Shown here one piece after another: positions 24,186 to 32,384 of a stretch of 64,000 bases of DNA. The stretch's first letter is position 1; every line of letters begins with the position of its first letter. The position numbers were made by a program, and so were the translations under genes. The notes under the pieces are model-generated. The model was not told the origin of the DNA and did no database searches. It was given only the letters and a program-made list of their open reading frames with translations. This DNA is from Pseudomonas nitroreducens TX1 (GTDB lineage Bacteria; Pseudomonadota; Gammaproteobacteria; Pseudomonadales; Pseudomonadaceae), in assembly GCF_000313755.1 (NCBI RefSeq), contig NZ_AMZB01000112.1, forward strand, positions 1 through 64,000, read 5' to 3'.

Positions 24186-24262
24186 TACCTTGGCGACGGC
24201 CTCGGACAGCGCTAGTTTTAGGGGTCACACCTACCGCTGCAGCATCTCCTTTTTTCCGCGAA

Positions 24263-25279
24263 TCAGCCCCTCAGCCCACCGAAGAAGGCCTGTGCGTTGC
24301 GCTCCAGCGTCGCCAGGTGATAACCGCCTTCCTGCACGATGACCTGCGGTAAACCCAGGGCTGCTACCTCGCGACCAAGCCGGGCGAAGCCTTCGGTCGT
24401 CACCGCCACCTTGGACTGCGGGTCCTCCTTATAGATGTCGAAACCCAGGGACAACACCAGCGCCTGTGCGCCGAACTCACGCACAGCCCGCAGCGCCTTG
24501 CCGACCTGGACGAAAAAGTCCTGCTCGCTGGCGCCATGGGCCATCGGAAGGTTGAGATTGAACCCTTCGCCGCTGCCTTCGCCGCGCTCGTCGTCGAAGC
24601 CGGCAACCACGGGGTAGAAGTTGGTCGGATCGCCGTGTACCGAGACATAGAGAACATCGTCGCGGCCGTAGAAGATTTCCTGGATACCCTGGCCGTGGTG
24701 CATATCAGTATCAAGGATGGCGACCTTGCCGAAACGCGCGCGTAGCTCGGAGGCGGCGATAGCGGCGTTGTTCAGGTAGCAGAAGCCGCCGGCGCCCTCC
24801 TCCCGCGCATGGTGTCCCGGAGGGCGGCACAGGGCATAGGCCGCCGGGGCGCCATCACGCACCGCCCGTGCTGCCGCCACCGCGCTCTGCGCCGACCAGT
24901 AGGCCGCGCGCCAGGTGTGCTCGCCCACCGGGCAACTGCCGTCGGCGAGGTAACGCGCCGCCTGGGCGAGTATTCCACGCAGCGGATTACCCTCGCGGAT
25001 GAACACGTTGGACATCACCTCGTCGCCCCAGTCCTCCGGCACCTCGTGCCAGCGCTCGTAGGCGTGTTCGAGAAACTCCAGGTACGCTGCGCTGTGTGCG
25101 CCCAACAGCGGCTCGCGACCAGCATCCTGCGGTGCGGCGAGCGGAAAGCCCAGCGCGCGCACGGCGGCCAGCAGGTGCTCGGCGCGCTGCGGCACCTCCT
25201 GTGGGGTGCGCATCTGGCCGCGGGAGAAGTAGCTGCGCGGGATGTGAAGCAACTGGTCGGGATGGAAGAAGGTCTGCAT
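24263..25279 (-). CDS. Histone deacetylase-fold amidohydrolase, probable acetylpolyamine amidohydrolase
   Basis: This 338-residue zinc hydrolase belongs to the HDAC superfamily. Bacterial members of this length remove acetyl groups from polyamines or other N-acyl amines. Visible motifs are YALCRPPGHHAREEGAGGFC (paired active-site histidines), the zinc ligands in AILDTDMHHGQG, and LVLSLGFDIYKEDP with the third ligand Asp. The start MQTFFHPDQLLHIPRSYF resembles acetylpolyamine amidohydrolase N-termini. It lies 11 bp after an M20 amidohydrolase gene and with an MFS carrier, so a shared N-acylated substrate is likely. The exact substrate is unknown. Confidence 0.85.
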   Translation of the reverse strand: MQTFFHPDQLLHIPRSYFSRGQMRTPQEVPQRAEHLLAAVRALGFPLAAPQDAGREPLLGAHSAAYLEFLEHAYERWHEVPEDWGDEVMSNVFIREGNPLRGILAQAARYLADGSCPVGEHTWRAAYWSAQSAVAAARAVRDGAPAAYALCRPPGHHAREEGAGGFCYLNNAAIAASELRARFGKVAILDTDMHHGQGIQEIFYGRDDVLYVSVHGDPTNFYPVVAGFDDERGEGSGEGFNLNLPMAHGASEQDFFVQVGKALRAVREFGAQALVLSLGFDIYKEDPQSKVAVTTEGFARLGREVAALGLPQVIVQEGGYHLATLERNAQAFFGGLRG

Positions 25280-25290
25280 CGGTGTCTCCT

Positions 25291-26520
25291 TCAGTCGATC
25301 CGGCCGGCGCGGGCCAGCACGGCATTGAGCAGTACGTCGGCGCCCTGGGTCGCCTGTTCGGGAATCACGTCCTCGGCCTCGTTGTGGCTCAGGCCGCCGA
25401 CGCAGGGGATGAACACCATGGCGGTCGGGCACATACGCGCCAGGTGGATAGCGTCGTGACCGGCGCCGCTGACGATATCCTGGTGCGAGTAGCCCAGCGT
25501 CCGCACGGCCTCGCGCACATGCCCCACGCAGTCGGCGTCGAAGGGTGTGGCCGGGCTGATCCAGTGCAGGCCGATCTCCAGCGCCAGTCCGCGGCGCACG
25601 GCGATGGCGTCGAGCAACGCGCGAACCTCCTGCTCCATGGCGGCAATCACATCGTCACGGTGGTGGCGCAGGTCGATGGTGAAGTCCAGCAGACCGGCAA
25701 TGGTGTTGCGCGAGGACTTGGCAATTTCCAGCTGGCCGACGGTCACCAGCCCGTGGGGCGCAAAGCGCTGGGCCAACGCCTCGAGGGCCTGGATCATCTC
25801 GGCAGCGCCGAACAGAGCATCATGGCGCAGCGGCATCGGCGTGGTGCCGGCGTGGGCGGCCTGGCCGCTGACGCGAACGTCCAGCCAGCGAATCGACTGG
25901 CCCCCGGTGACCACGCCGACGTCGACGCCATTGTCCTCGAGGATCGGCCCCTGCTCGATGTGCGCCTCGAAATAAGAATCCAGGCGCCGGCCCAGCGGCA
26001 GATCGCCCCGCCAGCCAAGCTTCTGCAGCGCTTCGCCGACACTCACGCCCTCGGCATCCCGAGAGGCCAGCGCGGCCTCCAGCGGCATGGTGCCGGTGAA
26101 GGCGGCCGAGCCGAGCATGGCCGGGGTAAAGCGCGCGCCCTCCTCGTTGATCCAGACCGCGACTTCCAGCGGACGGCGACTACGAATACCGCGGTCGTTC
26201 AGGCTGCGCAGCACCTCCAGCCCGGCCAGCACACCGTAGACGCCGTCGAAACGGCCGCCCTCCGGCTGGGTGTCGAGGTGGCTGCCCATCACCACCGGCT
26301 CGAGGCTGTCGTCTTCACCCGCGCGGCGGGCGAAGAGGTTGCCCACTGGGTCGCGGCGCAGGCTCAGGCCGGCATCGCGGCACCAGCCTTCGAACAGCTC
26401 ACGGCCGGCCCGATCCTCTTCGCTCAGCGCCAGCCGCCGCGAGCCACCACGGGCGGTGGCGCCGACCTTGGCCATGTCCATCAGGCTTGCCCACAGGCGG
26501 GCTCCATCGATCTTCAGCAT
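25291..26520 (-). CDS. M20 family Zn-dependent amidohydrolase (N-carbamoyl-amino acid / allantoate type)
   Basis: This 409-residue protein matches the hydantoinase/carbamoylase class of M20 peptidases, which hydrolyse N-carbamoyl amino acids, allantoate or ureidoglycine-type compounds. Motifs: RRDPVGNLFARR, the metal-binding VMGSHLDTQPEGGRFDGVYG near residue 80, WINEEGARF near 127 with the metal-ligand Glu pair, and a C-terminal GAGHDAIHLAR. No signal peptide. It sits 11 bp ahead of the HDAC-fold gene and 16 bp after the MFS carrier gene, so the three probably form one transcript. Confidence 0.88.
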   Translation of the reverse strand: MLKIDGARLWASLMDMAKVGATARGGSRRLALSEEDRAGRELFEGWCRDAGLSLRRDPVGNLFARRAGEDDSLEPVVMGSHLDTQPEGGRFDGVYGVLAGLEVLRSLNDRGIRSRRPLEVAVWINEEGARFTPAMLGSAAFTGTMPLEAALASRDAEGVSVGEALQKLGWRGDLPLGRRLDSYFEAHIEQGPILEDNGVDVGVVTGGQSIRWLDVRVSGQAAHAGTTPMPLRHDALFGAAEMIQALEALAQRFAPHGLVTVGQLEIAKSSRNTIAGLLDFTIDLRHHRDDVIAAMEQEVRALLDAIAVRRGLALEIGLHWISPATPFDADCVGHVREAVRTLGYSHQDIVSGAGHDAIHLARMCPTAMVFIPCVGGLSHNEAEDVIPEQATQGADVLLNAVLARAGRID

Positions 26521-26536
26521 TGCAGTCTCCTGGAAA

Positions 26537-27826
26537 TCACGCCGCGGCAGACGCTGTGCGCACGCGCAAACGGCGGTCGAGACCGACGATGCACAACAGC
26601 GAAAGGCCGGCCAGCAGCGAATAGAAGAGCGCCAGCGGCAGCCACTGGCCCTCGAAACGGTGCGCCAGCCAAGTGCCGATCAGCGGAGTCAGGCCACCGG
26701 CGATGGCGCCGCAGACCTGGTAGGCGATGGAAATTGCCGAGTAGCGCACCCGGGTGTCGAACACCTCGCTGACGTAGCCGGCAATCACTGAATAGAAGCT
26801 GGACATGCAGACCACGGCCGTGGCGATGCCGAGCACAATGGCCAGCGTGTGGCCCTGGCTGACCAGCACGAACATCGGGTAGGGAGATGCCACCGCCAGC
26901 AGCGCCGCCAGCTTGAGGAAGCGCGCCGCGCCGATGGACTCGGCCAGGCGTGCGGCCAATGGCTGCACGCAGAACTGGATGAGTGCCACGTAGAACAGGC
27001 AATCGAGGATCAGCTTGCGGTCGATGGCCAGGTTCTGGGTGGAGTAGGAGATCATGAAGGTATTGGTGAAATAGACCCCGGCGATGCCGATGGTGTTGGC
27101 GCCGATGCACAACAGCAACGGCCGCCAGGCCGTACGCACGACTTCCAGCGCCGGCAGCTTGTGCTGTCGGGCCTGCTCCTTCACCCGCGCGAATTCCGGG
27201 GACTCGTTGACGCCCAGGCGAATCGCCAGGCCGACCACCAACATCAGCGCGCTGGCGAGGAACGGCAGGCGCCAGCCCCAGTCGAGGAACGCTGCGTTAT
27301 CCATGCTGGTCACGGCCTTGAACGCCAGCAACGAGAGAATCAGCCCGGCAGGGCTGCCCAGTTGCGCGAACGAGGCGAAGAAGGTGCGTCGGCCACTGGG
27401 CGCGTGTTCGCCCGCCATCAGCACCGCGCCGCCCCACTCGCCGCCAACGGCGATGCCCTGGACAATGCGCAGCAACACCAGCAACGCCGGGGCGAGCAGG
27501 CCGATCTGTCCATAGGTCGGCAACAGGCCGATGCAGACGGTGGCAACCCCCATCATCACCAGGGTGACCAGGAGTGCCTTCTTGCGGCCGATGCGGTCGC
27601 CCAGATGGCCGAAAATCAGGCCGCCCAGCGGTCGGGCGAAGAAGCCCACGGCAAAGGTCCCGAAGGCCGCCATGGTGCTGAGGAACTGGCTGTCGGAGGG
27701 GAAGAACAGGGTGCCGAACACCAGGGCGGCGGCGGTGGCGTAGATATAGAAGTCGTACCACTCGATCATGGTACCGATGAAAGCGGCCGTGGCGGCGCGG
27801 ACCGGCTGCGGTGCGGGCTGGGACAT
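26537..27826 (-). CDS. MFS transporter, metabolite:H+ symporter family
   Basis: This 429-residue carrier has the MHS-family start (TAAFIGTMIEWYDFYIYATAAALVF, first helix), the GHLGDRIGRKKALL loop 2-3 signature, and GIAVGGEWGGAVLMAGEHAP in the fifth helix. Twelve membrane spans are expected. Relatives take up organic acids, betaine or similar small metabolites with protons. The start at 27826 (MSQPAPQPVRAA) avoids a non-conserved 15-residue extension. It likely imports the substrate of the two downstream amidohydrolases and is divergent from a LysR regulator. Confidence 0.9.
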   Translation of the reverse strand: MSQPAPQPVRAATAAFIGTMIEWYDFYIYATAAALVFGTLFFPSDSQFLSTMAAFGTFAVGFFARPLGGLIFGHLGDRIGRKKALLVTLVMMGVATVCIGLLPTYGQIGLLAPALLVLLRIVQGIAVGGEWGGAVLMAGEHAPSGRRTFFASFAQLGSPAGLILSLLAFKAVTSMDNAAFLDWGWRLPFLASALMLVVGLAIRLGVNESPEFARVKEQARQHKLPALEVVRTAWRPLLLCIGANTIGIAGVYFTNTFMISYSTQNLAIDRKLILDCLFYVALIQFCVQPLAARLAESIGAARFLKLAALLAVASPYPMFVLVSQGHTLAIVLGIATAVVCMSSFYSVIAGYVSEVFDTRVRYSAISIAYQVCGAIAGGLTPLIGTWLAHRFEGQWLPLALFYSLLAGLSLLCIVGLDRRLRVRTASAAA

Positions 27827-27941
27827 CTCAGGCTCCCGGATCTTGTCGATTGTTTTGGGCAGCGTATGCAAGGTCTCGGCGCTCTCCGGCGCCTGCGGGC
27901 GTTATCGCCCCCGGCCGGATAATCAGTCAATTTTCTAATCG

Positions 27942-27956
27942 TTATTCAAAGAATAA
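27942..27956. promoter_or_regulatory. Palindromic operator candidate between the MFS and LysR genes
   Basis: TTATTC, AAA, GAATAA form a perfect inverted repeat in the AT-rich 172-bp divergent region, and a related half-site (GAAGAATTC) follows at 27973. The placement fits binding by the adjacent LysR protein. Confidence 0.5.
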
Positions 27957-27998
27957 TTACAGCTTATAATCGAAGAATTCACCCGCTGGAGCCCTGCG

Positions 27999-28955
27999 AT
28001 GGAGCTTGGCCGCTTTCTCAATGACCGCCTGGACTGGAACCTACTGCGCACCTGGCTGGTGATCGGCCAGGAACGCAGCATCAGCCGCGCCGCCGCACGC
28101 CTGCACCTGACGCAGCCGGCGGTCAGCCAGGCCTTGCGCCGGCTGGAGGAACAACTGGGAGCGGACCTGGTGCAGCGGCGTGGACCACGCTTCGAGATCA
28201 CCGCCTTGGGTGAGGAAATCCTGCGCATCGCCGGCGACGTCAACGGTAATGTCTCGCGCCTGGCCGCCGCCCTGGAGCAACCTGCCGACCAGGTGGTCGG
28301 CAAGGTTCGTCTGCTCAGCATCAGCCGCATCCAGTCGGATTTCTACGACGACTTCCTCACCGACTTCCACCGCGCGCACCCCGGCGTGGAGCTGGATGTA
28401 GAGGTCATGCGCAGCGCCGACGTGCTCAGCTCCCTGCAACAGAAGACCGCCACCCTTGGCCTGGCCCTGTGCCGACAGCCCTCGCCACGCCTGGAGCAGC
28501 GCGCCTTCCTGCGCCAGCGCTACGTGTTCCTCTGCGGCCGCCACCACAGGCTCTATGGCCGTCGCGAGCTGCACCTGGCCGACCTGCAGGGCGAGGACTA
28601 CGTCACCTTCACCAGCGACCAGATCGGCGAAGTGCTCTCGCCGCTGACCATCTTCCGTGACCAACAAGGCTTCACCGGCAAGCTGGTGGCCTCCTCCCCC
28701 AGTCTTGAGGAAGTCCGCCGCCTGGTCTGCTGCGGCTTCGGCATCGGCTGCCTGCCGCGCCACATAGTCGCCGACGACCTGGCACAGGGGCGCCTGTGGG
28801 CACTGCCGCCCGAAGAAGGCGTGGCCGATGTGGATATCCATCTACTGTGGAACCGCGAACAGAAACACACGCAGGCCGAGCGCTGTTTCCTCGGCGAGTT
28901 GCTCAAGCGCATGGAACAGGTCCCGGTGGAGCAGCGACTCCTATCGTCCCCATAG
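27999..28955 (+). CDS. LysR family transcriptional regulator
   Basis: This 318-residue regulator has an N-terminal winged helix-turn-helix (LRTWLVIGQERSISRAAARL, then LTQPAVSQALRRLEEQLG, residues ~17-55) and a periplasmic-binding-like effector domain. It is transcribed away from the MFS-M20-HDAC module, so it most likely controls that module and itself through the shared intergenic region. The effector is unknown. The start follows a GGAG ribosome site closely. Confidence 0.9.
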   Translation: MELGRFLNDRLDWNLLRTWLVIGQERSISRAAARLHLTQPAVSQALRRLEEQLGADLVQRRGPRFEITALGEEILRIAGDVNGNVSRLAAALEQPADQVVGKVRLLSISRIQSDFYDDFLTDFHRAHPGVELDVEVMRSADVLSSLQQKTATLGLALCRQPSPRLEQRAFLRQRYVFLCGRHHRLYGRRELHLADLQGEDYVTFTSDQIGEVLSPLTIFRDQQGFTGKLVASSPSLEEVRRLVCCGFGIGCLPRHIVADDLAQGRLWALPPEEGVADVDIHLLWNREQKHTQAERCFLGELLKRMEQVPVEQRLLSSP

Positions 28956-29012
28956 GTGGAGCCGGCGGCCGCGAATCCCTACAATCGCCGCTCGCTTGTA
29001 GGAGACCGCACG

Positions 29013-29792
29013 ATGCTGATGGTGATTTCCCCCGCCAAGACCCTGGACTACGACACCGCGCCGGTGACGCAGCGCTTCACCCTGCCCGAGCATCTGGACG
29101 ATGCCCAGGAGCTGATCGGCATCCTGCGGGAACTGACCCCGGCGCAGATCGCCGAACTGATGCACCTGTCGGACAAGCTGGCCGGCCTCAACGCCGCGCG
29201 CTTCGGTAGCTGGCACCCGGATTTCACCCCCGCCAACGCCAAGCAGGCGCTGCTGGCCTTCAAGGGTGACGTCTATACCGGCATGCAGGCCGAGGACTTC
29301 AGCGAAGCCGACTTCGCTTTTGCCCAGCGCCACCTGCGTATGCTCTCCGGCCTCTATGGCGTGCTGCGCCCGCTGGACCTGATGCAGCCGTATCGCCTGG
29401 AAATGGGCACCAAACTGGCCAACGGCCGGGGCAAGGACCTCTACGCCTTCTGGGGCGAGCGCATCAGCAGCTGGCTGAACGAGTCCCTGGCTGAACAGGG
29501 CGATGACGTACTGCTGAACCTGGCGTCCAACGAATACTTCGGTGCGGTGAAGCGCAAGGCCCTCAACGCACGGGTGATCGACACCGAGTTCAAGGACCTG
29601 AAGAACGGTCAGTACAAGATCATCAGCTTCTACGCCAAGAAGGCCCGCGGGATGATGGCGCGCTACGTGATCAAGGAACGCCTGACCCACCCCGAAGGCC
29701 TGAAGGACTTCAACTACGCAGGCTACGCGTACAGCGCCGAGCACTCCAAGGCCGACCAGCTGGTATTTTTGCGCGACCACGCCGACGATTGA
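29013..29792 (+). CDS. yaaA: Peroxide stress protein YaaA
   Basis: YaaA (DUF328/UPF0246) limits intracellular iron and protects DNA and proteins during hydrogen peroxide stress in E. coli. The 259-residue product starts [14 protein letters not shown] and has the conserved [33 protein letters not shown] (20 residues) and [10 protein letters not shown] stretches, ending [10 protein letters not shown]. The ATG at 29013 is preceded by TAGGAGA. It is followed by a terminator, so it is likely a single gene. Confidence 0.95.
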   Translation: MLMVISPAKTLDYDTAPVTQRFTLPEHLDDAQELIGILRELTPAQIAELMHLSDKLAGLNAARFGSWHPDFTPANAKQALLAFKGDVYTGMQAEDFSEADFAFAQRHLRMLSGLYGVLRPLDLMQPYRLEMGTKLANGRGKDLYAFWGERISSWLNESLAEQGDDVLLNLASNEYFGAVKRKALNARVIDTEFKDLKNGQYKIISFYAKKARGMMARYVIKERLTHPEGLKDFNYAGYAYSAEHSKADQLVFLRDHADD

Positions 29793-29814
29793 TTCGCCCT
29801 ACCTGCTGCACCAG

Positions 29815-29839
29815 ACGGGAGCCTTGAGGCTCCCGTTTT
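29815..29839 (+). terminator. Terminator after yaaA
   Basis: ACGGGAGCC (29815-29823) and GGCTCCCGT (29828-29836) form a perfect 9-bp stem with a TTGA loop, followed by a T-run. Confidence 0.85.
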
Positions 29840-30067
29840 CGTTTCCGCGCCCAAAACCAGCAGGGGCGTCTGTTCGATTCGCCAGCAAGCTCGTACACAG
29901 GGCGCCCAGCGCAGATTGCTCACGCCGGTTCGCCTCCTGAATCGCCGCTGATTCCAAGTGGCCTGTAAGCCATTGACCATAAGACCACCCGCTCCGGAGT
30001 GGCGGAACTGTACGTTTTATGCCCAAAACACCCCTTAAAGACCCTACGTACAAAAGGGGCAAAATGA

Positions 30068-30076
30068 CCGTTCGTC
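30068..30076 (+). promoter_or_regulatory. AlgR binding site (RB1-like) far upstream of algD
   Basis: CCGTTCGTC, continued as TGC, is identical to the core of the AlgR sites that activate algD in P. aeruginosa from several hundred bases upstream. Here it is about 380 bp before the predicted transcription start, within the range of those far sites. Confidence 0.75.
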
Positions 30077-30417
30077 TGCTTCAGGATTAATCGTGAGAAA
30101 TTTTTTCGAGCGTCCGGACCGGTCCTAAGGATGGAAATCGTCCTGATTCGCTACCCCCCTTGTAATCCATTGGCCAGTAACAGCCCTTGGCCATGACATG
30201 CATTTCACGATTGCAGTTTGCAAGATGGAAAGCTGAACGGGAGCTGAACGAATGTGTTGACGACGATAGCCGGTCGTTTTTAACGAAAAATTCAATGGAA
30301 CTTTAACGCACCATGCACTTTGCATTAAGCAAAAAAAGCCGTGGTTTGCCATCAGCGCAGCATCAAGTGATATCAATTGGATATTTCAAATGATTTCAGA
30401 GGCGGGATGGGCGGAAG

Positions 30418-30445
30418 GAACTAACCGACTTACGGATAAATCCTA
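30418..30445 (+). promoter_or_regulatory. algD promoter, AlgU/sigma-22 type
   Basis: GAACTA (30418-30423), a 17-bp spacer and TCCTA (30441-30445) match the P. aeruginosa algD promoter as I remember it (GAACTT, 17 bp, TCCTA) with one change in the -35. The predicted start near 30452 leaves a ~390-nt untranslated leader, comparable with the long algD leader in P. aeruginosa. Confidence 0.75.
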
Positions 30446-30842
30446 TTTGCGCAACGACCATCGATGGCAATGCGAAAGTGCCTCGATGGGAAGTTGGAGT
30501 TTCAGTTCCAAGGTTATTCCGTCTGGCACTAGCCATTCCCTAACCAGAACTGCAACCCCATGAAATAACTGAACTTTTCAGATGACGAGGCAATCATCTA
30601 ACCAGACTGGAGCACGCCAGGCGGACTTTGCACCAACTTTGCAACCCGTCTGAAACATAACAGGGCAAACATTCAGAGTTTGCACCGAGACTGTGCTCGA
30701 AAGTTTAGCACTCGATTCCCATGCCTGCCTGGAAGGAAGTACGAAGGACACTTGAACAGTGAACTTCGCGGGTTCTTGCAACCTTTAAAAAGCGCCCCAC
30801 AGGGCAACTCTAAACAGTTCGACCATTGAAGAGGTGAATGCG

Positions 30843-32153
30843 ATGCGTATCAGCATCTTTGGTCTTGGGTATGTTGGCGCAGTATGTGCCGGCTGCCTGT
30901 CCGCACGAGGCCACGAAGTCGTTGGGGTGGATGTCTCCACCACCAAGATCGATCTGATCAACAACGGGAAGTCGCCCATCGTCGAACCGGGCCTGGAGCC
31001 TCTGCTCGAGCAGGGCATCCGCACCGGTCGCCTGTCGGGCACCACCGACTTCAAGAAGGCCGTACTGGACACCGACGTGTCGTTCATCTGCGTCGGCACC
31101 CCGAGCAAGAAGAATGGCGATCTGGACCTGGGCTACATCGAGTCCGTCTGCCGCGAGATCGGCTACGCCATCCGCGAGAAGAAGGAGCGCCACACCGTGG
31201 TCGTGCGCAGCACCGTGCTGCCGGGCACCGTGAACAACGTAGTGATTCCGATCATCGAGGACTGCTCGGGCAAGAAGGCCGGCGCCGATTTCGGCGTGGG
31301 CACCAACCCGGAGTTCCTGCGCGAATCCACTGCGATCAAGGACTACGATTTCCCGCCCATGACCGTCATCGGTGAACTGGACGCCCAGACCGGCGACCTG
31401 CTCGAAGAGATCTACCGCGAGCTGGACGCGCCGATCATCCGCAAGACCATCGAGGTCGCCGAGATGATCAAGTACACCTGCAACGTCTGGCACGCCGCCA
31501 AGGTCACCTTCGCCAACGAGATCGGCAACATCGCCAAGGCCGTCGGCGTCGATGGCCGCGAAGTGATGGACGTGATCTGCCAGGACCGCAAGCTGAACCT
31601 GTCGCGCTACTACATGAAGCCCGGCTTCGCCTTCGGCGGCTCCTGCCTGCCCAAGGACGTGCGCGCCCTCACCTACCGCGCCAGCCAGCTGGACATCGAG
31701 CACCCGATGCTCGGCTCGATCATGCGCAGCAACCAGCACCAGGTGCAGAAGGCCTTCGACATCATCGCCGCCCATGGCAGCCGCAAGGTCGGCCTGCTCG
31801 GCCTGTCGTTCAAGTCCGGCACCGACGACCTGCGCGAAAGCCCGCTGGTGGAACTGGCCGAAATGCTCATCGGCAAGGGCTACGAGCTGCAGATCTTCGA
31901 CCGCAACGTCGAGTACGCCCGCGTCCATGGCGCGAACAAGGAGTACATCGAATCGAAGATCCCGCACGTTTCTTCCTTGCTGGTCTCCGACCTGGACGCC
32001 GTCGTGAAGTCCTCCGACGTCCTGGTACTGGGCAACGGCGACGAACTGTTCGTCGACGTGGTGAAGCAGGCGCCCGAAGGCAAGAAGGTCGTCGACCTGA
32101 TCGGCTTCATGCCAAGCGTCACAGACGAGCGCGCCGAAGGCATCTGCTGGTAA
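30843..32153 (+). CDS. algD: GDP-mannose 6-dehydrogenase AlgD
   Basis: AlgD oxidises GDP-mannose to GDP-mannuronate in two NAD-dependent steps, the committed reaction of alginate synthesis. The 436-residue length equals the family norm. It starts MRISIFGLGYVGAVCAGCLS (Rossmann GxGxxG). The catalytic Cys lies in GFAFGGSCLPKDVRALTYR, and the C-terminal domain has KVGLLGLSFKSGTDDLRESP. The start was set at 30843 rather than three codons earlier by family agreement and the GAGG site. It heads the alginate operon, with a family C repeat separating it from alg8. Confidence 0.98.
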   Translation: MRISIFGLGYVGAVCAGCLSARGHEVVGVDVSTTKIDLINNGKSPIVEPGLEPLLEQGIRTGRLSGTTDFKKAVLDTDVSFICVGTPSKKNGDLDLGYIESVCREIGYAIREKKERHTVVVRSTVLPGTVNNVVIPIIEDCSGKKAGADFGVGTNPEFLRESTAIKDYDFPPMTVIGELDAQTGDLLEEIYRELDAPIIRKTIEVAEMIKYTCNVWHAAKVTFANEIGNIAKAVGVDGREVMDVICQDRKLNLSRYYMKPGFAFGGSCLPKDVRALTYRASQLDIEHPMLGSIMRSNQHQVQKAFDIIAAHGSRKVGLLGLSFKSGTDDLRESPLVELAEMLIGKGYELQIFDRNVEYARVHGANKEYIESKIPHVSSLLVSDLDAVVKSSDVLVLGNGDELFVDVVKQAPEGKKVVDLIGFMPSVTDERAEGICW

Positions 32154-32194
32154 GCGCCATTACCACCCGCGGGGGAGATGGGTGCAAGCGCATG

Positions 32195-32327
32195 CCCTCT
32201 CCCCCGCCCTCTCCCTGAAGGGAGAGGGAGTTGTCCGTGCCGGCTGACACCACGGTTTCATCCTGCACCGAACAGGTCCCCTCTCCCTTCATGGGGGGGA
32301 CGCCTAGTCAGAGGGTTAGGGAGAGGG
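32195..32327. repeat. Family C composite palindrome pair between algD and alg8
   Basis: A clean unit (CCCTCTCCC, TGAA, GGGAGAGGG, ~32208-32229) is followed by a spacer with CCGTGCCGGCTGA and a second unit (CCCTCTCCC ... GAGGGTTAGGGAGAGGG) carrying an internal insertion after ATGGGGGGG. It occupies most of the 231-bp gap. Confidence 0.8.
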
Positions 32328-32384
32328 CCGCCCAGCGCGCATACCACTCCCTTGCCCTCAAAATGCGACAGACGGATTTCGACG

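Larger units (their letters stand above)
23935..24262. other. 328-bp gap between PhoH-family and HDAC-family genes
   Basis: No coding region is supported. It is more AT-rich than its surroundings at 24110-24190 and holds a small hairpin with a seven-T run, a perfect 18-bp palindrome, and a solitary half of a GTAGGAGC repeat near 23951. The PhoH gene promoter must lie here. Confidence 0.6.
29793..30842. other. 1,050-bp regulatory region upstream of algD
   Basis: No coding region is supported. It is markedly AT-richer than the flanking genes. It holds the yaaA terminator, a decayed family A palindrome remnant near 29875, an AlgR-type site at 30068-30076, weaker AlgR-like matches (CCGGTCGTT at 30270; GCTGAACGG, inverted, at 30231-30239), the AlgU-type promoter at 30418-30445 and a leader of about 390 bp before algD. 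This matches the long far-upstream regulated algD promoter of P. aeruginosa. Confidence 0.8.

Noticed and set aside
23935-24228. N-terminal extension of the PhoH-family protein
   Set aside because: The 98 upstream codons have no family similarity and cross a hairpin and an 18-bp palindrome; the ATG at 23934 precedes the PIN domain properly.
30571-30595. GAACTT as an alternative AlgU -35 for algD (also at 30761)
   Set aside because: Neither is followed at 16-17 bp by a TCCTA/TCTGA-type -10, while 30418-30445 reproduces the known spacing and -10.
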